DNA of 38,481 nt from an uncultured Pseudomonadota bacterium (GCA_903875455.1 CAIQWF010000081.1:1-38481), one strand, 5' to 3'. Shown: positions 20,191 to 28,971, counted from the stretch's first letter. Numbers and translations are program-made. Notes: generated by a model from the letters alone, not told the origin.

Positions 20191-21809
20191 CAAGTTTTAT
20201 TGATGATTTGGCTATAACTCTTTCGCTAACTATTGCAGGGCAAACCTATAATATACCAGCCGGAGATATAAAGTCTTTGGAACTTGATCTAAACACTTAC
20301 GGTTTTAACGGCAAAATAAGTTTTGAGGTCGCGGTCGAAGGGTCAACTGATAATCTATTTACACCACTGACTACCAAAAATGATTTAATCGAGTTGTCAT
20401 TACAGGTGGAAAGTTTCGTTAAATATTCCCAAACCACCAGTATTCCGCTCAAATTAACTGGTTTGGTCACTATCCGCAGTTTTTCAGAACAAACCCTAAC
20501 GAATGTTTTGCCAACGCAAGCATTAATGTTAACCCGTCATTATCATTTGGTGTTTGCAGATCCTGCTCAAGTATTATGGAAACAGCATTATCCCTGCGAT
20601 CTTGTGGTTGACGCCAGTTTAAAAACACTTATCACCGCTCATACCAGTGCCAAAATCAGCCTGACTTATGACTGGCCAGTGCTGGAAACCGTCCATCCCG
20701 TGCTGTCCTTATCTTTAGGAGCTGAAAGCAGCCGGGCAAATTTTTACGATTTCATAATGTGGTTAGTGGATAGCCAGAACGGGGTTTTCAGTTACGACTG
20801 CACTACCAATAAATATACCCTTAGTGCCAGCAAAAGCTCGTCAACAGCTAAATCACTGGATGCTTTGGCCATTGCAAAGTTTGGTATTGATTTTCCTGAA
20901 GTGTTACGTCACCAGCCCAATGTTTTAAATTCTTATGTCGAGTCTGCAAAGATTACGGCAATCAGCAATGCACAAATGGCAAGCCCTATTCGCCGTGATT
21001 ATCTTGCCAGCTATCCGATTGCTTCCGATATGCAGGCACGGGTCACTCTGGAAACTAATCGCTTCAAGCAGCGTAAGCATGAAGTATGGGTTGAATACAA
21101 AAGATTTCAGTTAGAAGTGACGCCACCCGGTCAATTAGTTGATTTTAAAGGTTCCACGGCCTGGAATTCAGCCTTGTTCAATCAGGCTAACACTTATCGG
21201 GTAAGAGAATGGCACTTGGATGCGCGTTGGGTAAAGAAGGGGGATGTGCCTGGCTACAGTTGTTATGAAACGGAGCATAGTTTACAGCTTGAGAGCAGTG
21301 ATGAGCTGTGGGTAGATTTACCATCCTACAGCCTGCCGGTTTACCCTTTTTTTGTAGAAGGCAAAATTGTCAGCGAAGTAGGTGAAGATACAGAAGTGAC
21401 CTATCAGTTTTACACAGATGCTAACACTTCAACCAACTATTACTACACACGCATTCCATTGTGGAGCGATAAAAAAGTGCGCTCCGCTTATCAACCCAAT
21501 TTAGATACAGGGCAGTTTTATTTCCCTCCTTATAAAAATGCCAGAGTGCTGATTGGTTTAAATTTTGATAATGCTTTTATAGCAAATTTTCTTAATTGGG
21601 AGGAGGGAGCGGCATTACCTCAGGAATCTTTGGGCAACCACTTGGTGATGGGAAAATCTACCACCAATCGAAATACCATCAAGCATAGTTATGTAGACAG
21701 CAAGCCCGATCTACAAATTCAGCGTACCATGGATAAAGACACCGAGTTGATGCAGTTTTCCGATGGTTATATTATTTTGCGTACTCAATTAGAGGAGGGG
21801 GGGAGCTAA
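20187..21809 (+). CDS. tssI: VgrG-like hub (gp27 domain plus OB fold) lacking the beta-helix
   Basis: This 540-residue protein reads as the upper part of a VgrG spike. It has an N-terminal gp27-like hub (roughly 1-400) and then an OB-fold-like segment near 450-500, with PNLDTGQFYFPPYKNARVLIG resembling the gp5 stretch of VgrG. It stops where the needle normally begins. The needle is supplied by the next gene, one base away. The final codons contain a run of seven G (21797-21803). Loss of one G would open the frame into the next gene and give a fused protein of about 737 residues, ordinary VgrG length. It is therefore either a genuine split spike, a slippage-controlled fusion, or a sequencing error. 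Confidence 0.75.
   Translation: MTSFIDDLAITLSLTIAGQTYNIPAGDIKSLELDLNTYGFNGKISFEVAVEGSTDNLFTPLTTKNDLIELSLQVESFVKYSQTTSIPLKLTGLVTIRSFSEQTLTNVLPTQALMLTRHYHLVFADPAQVLWKQHYPCDLVVDASLKTLITAHTSAKISLTYDWPVLETVHPVLSLSLGAESSRANFYDFIMWLVDSQNGVFSYDCTTNKYTLSASKSSSTAKSLDALAIAKFGIDFPEVLRHQPNVLNSYVESAKITAISNAQMASPIRRDYLASYPIASDMQARVTLETNRFKQRKHEVWVEYKRFQLEVTPPGQLVDFKGSTAWNSALFNQANTYRVREWHLDARWVKKGDVPGYSCYETEHSLQLESSDELWVDLPSYSLPVYPFFVEGKIVSEVGEDTEVTYQFYTDANTSTNYYYTRIPLWSDKKVRSAYQPNLDTGQFYFPPYKNARVLIGLNFDNAFIANFLNWEEGAALPQESLGNHLVMGKSTTNRNTIKHSYVDSKPDLQIQRTMDKDTELMQFSDGYIILRTQLEEGGS
21797..21803 (+). other. G7 homopolymer at the hub/spike junction
   Basis: Seven consecutive G residues lie in the last codons of the hub gene and also form part of the AGGAG-rich ribosome-binding site of the spike gene. 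With six G the hub frame would read through its stop (GGA GCT AAG ATG) into the spike frame. Slippage, phase variation or a base-calling error are all possible. Confidence 0.85.
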
Positions 21810-21810
21810 G

Positions 21811-22401
21811 ATGGCTTTACTCTGCAAAATTGAATTAAGCCAAACGGATGGTATTACCGTAACAGTTTTCAATAAAGACGCCAAGATTACGCAAACCATG
21901 GTTTTCAACGGTACCAGCATGGTTCATACCTGCAAAGGTGAAAGCGATACCAGTACCATTACTCAAACCTGTGACACCATCACCGTGAAGTGTAAAAACT
22001 TTAATGTTGATGCCGAAACCATTAACTGTAAATCAAGCAAAAACACCGATCACAAAGCCGAAGGCACATTTACTGTTAATAGTACTCAAAAAGCGACCTT
22101 CAAAACTTCTGCGGATATGGAAATCACAGCCTCAACCGACCTGAAGATGAATTCCACTGACTTTACTTCTAAAGGAACAAGTACTGCCAAGGTAACATCG
22201 CTTACAACCACCATAAACGGCGATACTAAAACCAGTGTGACCAGTGCAAAACTGGAACTTAGCGGTACAGCTAACGTTGACATGAAAGGAGCTATAGTTA
22301 AAGTTGCAGCGGACGCAACCATGAATGTTGAAGGGGGGGCGATGACTACCGTAAAAGGTGCAATGACAAATATCCAGGGTAGCCTGGTCAAGATTGGATA
22401 A
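21811..22401 (+). CDS. Stand-alone beta-helix spike protein (VgrG C-terminal needle type)
   Basis: The 196-residue chain is almost entirely short repeating beta strands rich in Thr, Lys, Ser and Asp with alternating small hydrophobics (ITVKCKNFNVDAETINC, VDMKGAIVKVAADATMNVEGG). It ends in SLVKIG, as expected for a triple-stranded beta-helix needle like the tip of gp5/VgrG. It has no hub domain. The start is preceded by a very strong G-rich ribosome-binding site in the end of the hub gene. The closest described parallel I know is the small (about 164-residue) Francisella VgrG. A trimer on top of the hub protein, capped by the DUF4280 protein, is the likely arrangement. Confidence 0.75.
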   Translation: MALLCKIELSQTDGITVTVFNKDAKITQTMVFNGTSMVHTCKGESDTSTITQTCDTITVKCKNFNVDAETINCKSSKNTDHKAEGTFTVNSTQKATFKTSADMEITASTDLKMNSTDFTSKGTSTAKVTSLTTTINGDTKTSVTSAKLELSGTANVDMKGAIVKVAADATMNVEGGAMTTVKGAMTNIQGSLVKIG

Positions 22402-22406
22402 GCCTC

Positions 22407-24056
22407 ATGAATTCAGGCAACGAACAATATCAGGAGTTTCTTGAGGAGCTGCATAATTTGGCCGAGTTTCGCCAGGATTACGCTCTTGATTATCCGGCCT
22501 CCAAATTGGATAAGGAAGATTCAGATGTCAAACGGATTATCGAAGCGCTGGCTTTTTTTGGGGCGCGAACTCATCTTGCGGCTTTGCGGAGTCTGGAGGC
22601 CACCCACCGCCGTTTGTACCAGCAGTTTTTTTCCTATTTGCTCACGCCTCTTGCCGCGATGGCGATGATTCAGGCGCAACCTACCGGTCGGCTTACAGAA
22701 GTTCTAAATTTGCCTGAAGGTACTGAATTTGAATTGCTGCCAGAAAAAGGTGGTCTGGTGATGTTATCCACTACTCGGCCGTTGCGAATACTGCCGATGA
22801 AATTGCAGGCTATTGCACAGGAGCCGAATTCATCAGGAAAAGGCACCAGACTGCTGCTGTCATTTCAGGCTAATTATCCATTGAGCGAAGAACTTGAAAC
22901 ATTGAGTTTATATATTAATTATCTCAATGATTTTGGGCTGTCGCTCAAAATGTTTCATTTTCTGCGTTTATCCTTGAAAAACGCTCGTGTCCAGTTTGGA
23001 ATTTATGATTCAGACCAGTCAGGAGCAGCCTGTGAATTCAGTCTTGGCGTTCCGCCGGTTAGTATGGATGTGGATGACTGGAATCACCCGCTGGAGCAAG
23101 AGCGCTACTATTTTCATTTTCCTTACCAGGAACTGTATCTGGAACTGAAACTGCCTCCAGCTCCACGAAACTGGACGCATTTTACGGTGATACTGGACTG
23201 TGATGCGGCATTGCCTCGCCCGCTGCGTTTACATCAAAACCTGTTTCAATTGTTTACGGTGCCATTGGCCAATACTCAACGGGCTACAGCTCAGCCTATC
23301 ATTTGTGACGGCACCCAGGAGCGCTATATAATTCGCCACCCACAGCCGGAATTCGGTTTTAAGTTGCAAAAAGTGCTGGGGGTTTATGAAGTTACCAAAC
23401 AAGGTATGCTCCCGTTTCAACCTGGGATATTGGCAGGAGGGAATGGATCTTATGAGATCGAACAGGGGTTGTCGCAAGAAGGTGGCGGGCATTTATATTG
23501 GTTGGCTCCTCATTTTCCTGCCGCGTTTGAGCAGTCGCGCACTCTGGTAGTCGAGGCCTTATGGCAGCAGCCCTGGTATGACCAGTACTTGAAAAAAAAC
23601 TATGTTTTGCAACTGTTTCATAGAGAGATGCACGGCGGGAAATGGGAGCTTGTTGATATTCCCACCCCCCATTCTGAAAACCTGCAAATCAGCAGTAATA
23701 GCAACTACATTCATTTGCTGACCCTGATGCACAAGGCCTCTTTTAATATCCAAAATACTCGAGATCTACTAATGGCTTTAGGGAGCGTTGCAACCGGAAA
23801 ATTTCAGACTGTATTTAACAGTCTGATTGGTTTGCGTATGGAGGAAGAGCCTTTGCCTGGGGCAGAAAAGCGCATAACCCGACAAATCTATTATCTACAG
23901 TTTAAGCCACAAATGAATGAAAGTACGGAGTTAATCGAAGTTTTCGTCGAACATGTCGGACGAATACTTGACTTATGGATTACCGACTCGCTAGTCCAGA
24001 CCCGCTGGGAAATACAAGATGAACTGAACAGTACTTTTCTGGGGGAAAAGCAATGA
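22407..24056 (+). CDS. tssF: T6SS baseplate protein TssF
   Basis: The 549-residue product matches TssF (VasA/ImpG), a wedge subunit of the baseplate. The N terminus has FRQDYALDYPASKLD and DSDVKRIIEALAFFGARTHLAALRSLE. This parallels the family's DPDVERLLEAFAFLTAR-type signature, and LLTPLAAMAMIQ corresponds to the following P-x-P-S-x-A region. The C-terminal part continues to a family-like end. It starts 5 nt after the spike gene and overlaps tssL by 4 nt. Confidence 0.88.
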   Translation: MNSGNEQYQEFLEELHNLAEFRQDYALDYPASKLDKEDSDVKRIIEALAFFGARTHLAALRSLEATHRRLYQQFFSYLLTPLAAMAMIQAQPTGRLTEVLNLPEGTEFELLPEKGGLVMLSTTRPLRILPMKLQAIAQEPNSSGKGTRLLLSFQANYPLSEELETLSLYINYLNDFGLSLKMFHFLRLSLKNARVQFGIYDSDQSGAACEFSLGVPPVSMDVDDWNHPLEQERYYFHFPYQELYLELKLPPAPRNWTHFTVILDCDAALPRPLRLHQNLFQLFTVPLANTQRATAQPIICDGTQERYIIRHPQPEFGFKLQKVLGVYEVTKQGMLPFQPGILAGGNGSYEIEQGLSQEGGGHLYWLAPHFPAAFEQSRTLVVEALWQQPWYDQYLKKNYVLQLFHREMHGGKWELVDIPTPHSENLQISSNSNYIHLLTLMHKASFNIQNTRDLLMALGSVATGKFQTVFNSLIGLRMEEEPLPGAEKRITRQIYYLQFKPQMNESTELIEVFVEHVGRILDLWITDSLVQTRWEIQDELNSTFLGEKQ

Positions 24057-24691
24057 ATATAGAGCCGTGGGAAATAATTGCCAGCATCAATGACTGTCTG
24101 ACTCCTCTACGAAAAACAGAGTCCTCTGCCAATATTACAATGCCGGATTTGGTGGAATTGCGTATCAAGTTGCGGGCGCAGCTGGATCGTTTACGCAGTA
24201 CAATCATTGAGATGTATTCAGAGCGCGATGCTTATTTTGTGTTATTTCCACTCACGGCACATTGTGACGAGCTGGTTAAAAAAATGATTCTGGATCTTAG
24301 TCATCTAGAATGGCCATCGCTGCAACAAGAGCTATATCAGGTAGCGGACGGCGGGGATTTGTTCTATGAACTGCTGGACAATATTCTGGGAAAAGCAGAC
24401 ACCTTGCCTTTGGTTTATGAGGTTTATTATTTTTGCTTGCAGGATGGTTTTTGTGGTCGCTATGGCGTTAATCCCGACAGAATTTCCGATTACCTGAAAA
24501 AGTTACAAGGCCACATTGTTTTGCCATCGATAACAACGCCAGCCCCGAAACCTCCGGCATTGAAAAAATGGGCGAATTTTCGCATACGCAATCGTGTTTA
24601 TTACAGTTTGGCTATTGTGTTGCTAATATTGTTTTATGTTTTTCTCACGTTTATGGCCAGCACTTGGCAACCAACAGGCACCGGTATATGA
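24053..24691 (+). CDS. tssL: T6SS membrane complex protein TssL (DotU/IcmH)
   Basis: This 212-residue inner-membrane protein has a cytoplasmic N-terminal DotU domain and one C-terminal membrane segment (LAIVLLILFYVFLTFMA, about 185-203). Family elements include YFVLFPLTAHCDELV, LFYELLDNILG and EVYYFCLQDGFCGRYG. There is no peptidoglycan-binding extension after the membrane segment, so envelope anchoring must depend on other subunits. It is coupled by ATGA overlaps to tssF upstream and to the small orphan gene downstream. It partners with TssM and TssJ encoded in the first unit. Confidence 0.91.
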   Translation: MNIEPWEIIASINDCLTPLRKTESSANITMPDLVELRIKLRAQLDRLRSTIIEMYSERDAYFVLFPLTAHCDELVKKMILDLSHLEWPSLQQELYQVADGGDLFYELLDNILGKADTLPLVYEVYYFCLQDGFCGRYGVNPDRISDYLKKLQGHIVLPSITTPAPKPPALKKWANFRIRNRVYYSLAIVLLILFYVFLTFMASTWQPTGTGI

Positions 24692-25026
24692 CATCCCGGT
24701 TTGAGGAACTATTTTCTCCTGACAGATTACGTCAGAACTGGCAAAGCTCCCTTGCGCCCGCTGTCAGTGCGCCGCCACAGAATGCGGCTAATCTGAGTAT
24801 CCATGAACAATATCTGCAACTGCAACGGTTGGTCGTGGAAAAGTTTCCCGATGCTGACAAGTTGTCAGTGATATTCCAGAATCTGACTACAGAAATAGAG
24901 GCCACATTTGGAACGGATGTCACAGTTCCCGCCGATGATAAACAAAAACAGACTATTGTGAGGATGCTGGAGGAGTTGGAGGAGTTGCTATCAGCAATGG
25001 AGTTGCCGCGATGGGGTAGCCAATGA
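24688..25026 (+). CDS. Conserved-position small protein of unknown function in T6SS operon
   Basis: This 112-residue soluble protein lies between tssL and tssG. The start at 24688 is chosen for the ATGA overlap with tssL; a longer frame from 24568 lies inside tssL. The N terminus (FEELFSPDRLRQNW) and the C-terminal half, an Asp/Glu/Leu-rich helix (MLEELEELLSAMELPRWG), suggest mostly helices. No signal peptide, membrane span or catalytic motif is seen. Four-base overlaps on both sides indicate it is made in proportion to TssL and TssG, so a baseplate or membrane-complex accessory is plausible. I do not recognise the family. Confidence 0.75.
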   Translation: MTSRFEELFSPDRLRQNWQSSLAPAVSAPPQNAANLSIHEQYLQLQRLVVEKFPDADKLSVIFQNLTTEIEATFGTDVTVPADDKQKQTIVRMLEELEELLSAMELPRWGSQ

Positions 25027-25871
25027 CAGCTCTGGAAAAGAAAATTATCCAGAATATTTGGCGGTTCGAGCCATTTAGCCTGTTGATATTATTGACCTAT
25101 CTTGGTTATGGAATGAATGAAATTTTGTTTCGTAGCAACTTTAGCACCAGCTCTCAGTCCCGCCTGATTGAGTCCATCGAATTTCAAGACACGCCTAAAA
25201 AAGCGATTATCTGCCTTAATCTGGGTTTGCTGGGTGGACAAAGCGTATTACCAAATTATCTGTTCAGGCAGGTAGATAACGAGAGTGTTGATGAAGATCT
25301 GTTTGCAGGCTTTTTTGGTTATTTTGATGACAGGCTACTACGACGATTCTTGTTGGCAATTTATCCTGAACTGAATCAAAGCCTGATCCAGAATTGGGAG
25401 TCGGAAAAAAGCTCCACGCTTTACACAATGAAACTGGATAGTATTGCAGCCTTGCACTGGCTAATGCAGCTGGTTTTTCCAGAATTACAGGTTCGAGTGG
25501 AAAAAGTCACGCTCAAGCGCCATGTGATTCTGAGTTCACCTATCTTGGGGAAATTCCATCTGGGCCATCAAACCGTGTTTGGGAAAAGAAAAGAAACGCC
25601 TATGCCGGGAAAACTTATTACCCTGATTACTGATGAAGGGGATTTTGTCAATGGCCAGCCTTGGCCGCATGAAGTAAACCAGCGATTGCAACGATTGATT
25701 TTCCCGCTGTTACGAAATGTCGGAGTGTGTCTGGAAATATGGCTGGTGATTCGTAGTCAGGTTACGGCATTGAGCTTAAAGCAAAATAGCTATCTGGGTT
25801 ATGAAAATATCTACAGCGATAAATTACAGTCACGTCGGATTCGGATTTTTTCTGGATATTTAAGCGACTAG
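25023..25871 (+). CDS. tssG: T6SS baseplate protein TssG
   Basis: The 282-residue product has the TssG (VasB/ImpH) pattern. There is an N-terminal hydrophobic/aromatic helix (WRFEPFSLLILLTYLGYG), then CLNLGLLGGQSVLPNYLF, equivalent to the family's GLxGxxGxLPxxY motif. FAGFFGYFDDRLLRRFLLAIYP follows, equivalent to the FLDxFNHRLLxLxYRAW motif. TssG binds TssF as the wedge core. It overlaps the small upstream gene by 4 nt. Sequence divergence in the motifs is greater than in TssF or TssL. Confidence 0.85.
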   Translation: MTALEKKIIQNIWRFEPFSLLILLTYLGYGMNEILFRSNFSTSSQSRLIESIEFQDTPKKAIICLNLGLLGGQSVLPNYLFRQVDNESVDEDLFAGFFGYFDDRLLRRFLLAIYPELNQSLIQNWESEKSSTLYTMKLDSIAALHWLMQLVFPELQVRVEKVTLKRHVILSSPILGKFHLGHQTVFGKRKETPMPGKLITLITDEGDFVNGQPWPHEVNQRLQRLIFPLLRNVGVCLEIWLVIRSQVTALSLKQNSYLGYENIYSDKLQSRRIRIFSGYLSD

Positions 25872-25887
25872 TTATGAGGAGAAGTTC

Positions 25888-26841
25888 TTGAGAATTGATC
25901 TATTACAAAGCAGTTTACCTGTAACAGAAAATCCTGGCATTGATTCCAAAGACCCGCGCTTTGATGAGGTGGCAACCTTAATTCAGGAAGGGAAATATAT
26001 AGAAGCTGCCGCGCAGTGCGAAAGCATTCTGCTGACTGGCGTTTATGATATCCGACTGATTTGTTACTTTCTCTATGGCTATTGGCTGGAACAAGGTCTG
26101 GCAAGTTTGGCTACCGTTATTGATTGCCTGAATTACGTTATTTTAGAAAATTGGCAGGCGATTGGCCCTGTTAATAAACGTCAACAAGTTGTTCAAAATA
26201 GTTTAAATTGGATATTTCGGCAAATGCTGAGAAAAATTCAATATGAAGAAAAGAAAAATACCGAACAGTGGCAAGAATGGCAAACATCTTTTAATGCAGA
26301 TGATGTTGGCAAGATACTGGAAGCCAGCGAAGCATTCCGGTTAAGCATTAATCAACAACTTGAGAATAATGTAGAGGCGGTCCCGGAATGCAGCAAGATA
26401 GAAAATTGGCTGAAGGGATTGCAACGATTGGTTTATCATCCGCCTGAGCCCGAACAGGGAGAGGCAAAAGAACAGGAGAATAAAGCTGTTGTAGCACAGG
26501 CAACGAGTCTGGTTGCTCCTGTAGCAACCTGCCAAAATGATGAGATGAGCATGGAAGTCTCTTATCCTATGGTGTTGTTGCTGAAAAAGTTAGCCGCTTT
26601 CGAGTCGCTGCTTGAAAAACAGAAGTTTCAGCAGGCGGCTTTGGTGGCTGAGGATATTAACCAAACGTTGACTTCGTTTGACCCTTTGGTTTATTTTCCG
26701 AAAACTTTTGGAAAGTTCGTTAAGTTGCAAGCACTTAGCTTTGAAGAGTTGTCGGTTTATGAAGATTATAAAGGCAGCCCGCAATGGCAAGCCATGCAGG
26801 ATTGGCTAAAAACCGATATTGATAGTTTTATGAATGACTAG
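25888..26841 (+). CDS. tssA: T6SS protein TssA (ImpA N-terminal domain)
   Basis: This 317-residue protein carries an ImpA-type N-terminal domain: PGIDSKDPRFDEVATLIQEGKYIEAAAQCESIL and DIRLICYFLYGYWLEQGLASL. TssA primes or caps sheath and tube assembly. The start is a TTG at 25888, supported by AGGAG about 8 nt upstream; no better in-frame ATG exists nearby. The second half is helical with a Gln/Glu-rich linker near 190-205. It is shorter than the long TssA classes, which reach 450-550 residues. It lies 16 nt after tssG. Confidence 0.82.
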   Translation: MRIDLLQSSLPVTENPGIDSKDPRFDEVATLIQEGKYIEAAAQCESILLTGVYDIRLICYFLYGYWLEQGLASLATVIDCLNYVILENWQAIGPVNKRQQVVQNSLNWIFRQMLRKIQYEEKKNTEQWQEWQTSFNADDVGKILEASEAFRLSINQQLENNVEAVPECSKIENWLKGLQRLVYHPPEPEQGEAKEQENKAVVAQATSLVAPVATCQNDEMSMEVSYPMVLLLKKLAAFESLLEKQKFQQAALVAEDINQTLTSFDPLVYFPKTFGKFVKLQALSFEELSVYEDYKGSPQWQAMQDWLKTDIDSFMND

Positions 26842-26856
26842 AAGGGGGAGGGAGCT

Positions 26857-27240
26857 ATGGGATTTTTAGTGACTGGCGGTGCTGTTCTTACCTGTAGTTT
26901 CGGTGTGGCGCCTAGTACACTTATGGTATTGCCTGTCAACCACACTCTGGTTGATATGCCTGCTGCCAATATTATGGATAATGTGCCGATGCTCAATATT
27001 TTGCCGTTTGGAGTATGTAGCAGCCTGGCAAACCCTACTGTAGCTGCAGCCACGGCAGCAGCGTTGGGGGTTTTGACACCAATGCCCTGCATTCCTGCTA
27101 CTGTCGCCCCGTGGATCGTAGGTACCCCGACTGTCTTGATTGGCAACATGCCCTGTCTTAATAGCGATAGCAAGTTGATGTGTATGTGGGCTGGGTGTAT
27201 AAGTATCGGCTTTGCCGGCCAGGTTAAAGTCATGGTGTAA
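26857..27240 (+). CDS. PAAR-like DUF4280 spike-tip protein (IglG type)
   Basis: The 127-residue protein reads clearly as DUF4280. It has the N-terminal GAVLTCSFGVAPSTLMVLP, DMPAANIMDNVPMLNILPFGVCSS, NPTVAAATAAALGVLTPMPCIP, TVLIGNMPCLNSDSKLMC and a final strand ending in the Val/Met-rich C terminus. DUF4280 proteins are PAAR-like tips, and Francisella IglG is the described example. Several cysteines (CSFG, CSS, CIP, CLN, CMW) could bind a metal at the tip. The ribosome-binding site (GGGGGAGGGAG) is strong. It probably caps the beta-helix encoded upstream and may load cargo encoded downstream. Confidence 0.87.
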   Translation: MGFLVTGGAVLTCSFGVAPSTLMVLPVNHTLVDMPAANIMDNVPMLNILPFGVCSSLANPTVAAATAAALGVLTPMPCIPATVAPWIVGTPTVLIGNMPCLNSDSKLMCMWAGCISIGFAGQVKVMV

Positions 27241-27276
27241 TCATGAATTCCACCTGCTAGTCTTGTAGAGGCTTTT

Positions 27277-28971
27277 ATGAGGGAAAATGAAGATGCTGTA
27301 ACCTGGTCTGCTGCTGATTTTGTTGCAATCGAAGCCTCTTTATGGCGGGAAAATTCACTTTCCCCTGTTGATTTAACCTGGCTGGAGCTAAGCTGGAAAG
27401 AACCGGTGCGATTTTGGCGGGGACTGCATCTTTATTGGAAGCGGCAGCGGGCGATGCAAACAAAAAGTGCTGTTTTGTCGTGTTACGATTTTCATAATGA
27501 TTTGATTGTACGGCAAATAGAACTAACCACAGCGGCGTATACCTGGTTTGATGGTGAAATCTGGCAAAGCTGGTCTTATGCCGAACTGGAACAGGCTGTA
27601 AATGGCTTGGCGGCATCGTGGGAGAATTTTGGCGTGCAACCCGGGGAAACGCTGGTTATTTTGCATCCGCCTGGGCCTGACTGGCTCACCGCTTTATTGG
27701 CCGGTTTGCGGTTGGGGTTGGTGATTTCGCTATTGCCGCCGCAAGGCAATACTTTTGTGCAACATCGTTTGGAAAACTTGGCTCCACAATGGCTGGCGAT
27801 GGATCAATTGTATCGGCACCGACTTGCAGCGATCTGGCAGGAAATAACCTTGCCTAACACCTTATCATCTTTGCCACCTACACGGCAGCCTTATCTGTAT
27901 CCTGGCACGGCGGTTATTGTCGAGAGTTTTGATCCGACCAGCCCTACACCGGATTTGCCTCGTTCAGTTGATGCGAATACTCTTTATTTGGGCGCTTTGC
28001 GTGACGGTGTTTTAGCTCTGGGAGTTAAGGCAGGACTTGCGTGTGCCGCGCCTGGCTGGCATAGCATGGAAAGCCAGCCTGCTTTGGTGCTGGCCGTTTT
28101 GTTGAGTGGCGGCACTTGGGTAGATATCGACTTTACCTATTTGGAAAATGAACCGGCACGACTGCTGGAACAGCGGATTGACATATTGGGGGTGAGCCGC
28201 CGTTTGCGTGATTTATGGCAACGAAAACCGCCTGAGGGTGAGAAATCTTGGCGTTACTGGTTTCGCCATCCGGCGGAATCTGCTGATTTAACGGTGTGGC
28301 AGAGCTTCTCCCAACAGCTGCAATTGCAAATGAGTTATTCAGGCAATTTGCTCTGGAATAGCAGTTTTGGCGGAGCCATATTTTTTTCCACCAAATGTCG
28401 CGGTCAGCTTCATCATGAGGCAATACCTGCGGCGGCTATGTGTTGGCAGCTGGGTGTTGTTACCTCTCCGAATCTGCCACGTTTGGATGGTTCCGGGCAG
28501 ATAGCTTTAGGCAAGGAAGTGAATGGCAAGGTTGTATGGACAGCTACCCCGCATCTTTTGGCTCTTTACTTAAAGGTTTGGCATTATCTGGGAAATTATC
28601 CGCGTGGCAGGGCAGGGCGCACTTACCCGCGTCAGGAAGTTATGGGAGTGCTGTCAGATTGTGAACCTTATCTGGCTTTGATAGAAGTGCCAGTGGCCGG
28701 TGGCGATGCTGACCCTCGCCAGGTGTTGTTGTCATTTGGCGAGAATGTTGATACCAAAGCATTGCAATTGCGGATTGAAACAGAGCTTGGCAATGAATTT
28801 TTGCCGGATCGGATTGAGGTTTTACCGCTGTTGCCCAAACACAATGAAGAAGGCGGAGCAGACCAGGAGTGGTGTCAGTTCCATTACTTGACTGGAGAGC
28901 TTTATCGAAGGCAGCATAATGAAATTTATCGCTGTTTGTCGGAGTTAAAACAGAAAGTTTTGGCGGATTAA
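27277..28971 (+). CDS. Degenerate adenylate-forming (AMP-binding/ANL) enzyme homologue in T6SS operon
   Basis: The 564-residue protein follows the layout of acyl/aryl-CoA synthetases. WSYAELEQAVNGLAASWENFGVQPGETLVIL and a GLRLGLVISLLPP stretch match the N-terminal domain, and the C-terminal domain reads EVMGVLSDCEPYLALIEVP to IEVLPLLPK. The key motifs are lost. Where the P-loop (TSGTTGxPKG) should be, the chain reads LYLGALRDGVLALGV, and the C-terminal catalytic-lysine motif (P-x-x-x-x-GK) is replaced by KHNEEGGADQEW. It is probably a pseudoenzyme used for binding. No signal peptide. The ribosome-binding site is AGAGG, 36 nt after the DUF4280 gene. Placement between the tip protein and the cargo-like genes suggests an adaptor or a cargo protein; both are inference. 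Confidence 0.7.
   Translation: MRENEDAVTWSAADFVAIEASLWRENSLSPVDLTWLELSWKEPVRFWRGLHLYWKRQRAMQTKSAVLSCYDFHNDLIVRQIELTTAAYTWFDGEIWQSWSYAELEQAVNGLAASWENFGVQPGETLVILHPPGPDWLTALLAGLRLGLVISLLPPQGNTFVQHRLENLAPQWLAMDQLYRHRLAAIWQEITLPNTLSSLPPTRQPYLYPGTAVIVESFDPTSPTPDLPRSVDANTLYLGALRDGVLALGVKAGLACAAPGWHSMESQPALVLAVLLSGGTWVDIDFTYLENEPARLLEQRIDILGVSRRLRDLWQRKPPEGEKSWRYWFRHPAESADLTVWQSFSQQLQLQMSYSGNLLWNSSFGGAIFFSTKCRGQLHHEAIPAAAMCWQLGVVTSPNLPRLDGSGQIALGKEVNGKVVWTATPHLLALYLKVWHYLGNYPRGRAGRTYPRQEVMGVLSDCEPYLALIEVPVAGGDADPRQVLLSFGENVDTKALQLRIETELGNEFLPDRIEVLPLLPKHNEEGGADQEWCQFHYLTGELYRRQHNEIYRCLSELKQKVLAD

Noticed and set aside
24568-24687. Longer start for the 112-residue orphan gene
   Set aside because: The extension lies within tssL in another frame; the ATGA overlap at 24688 matches the coupling style of the whole operon.
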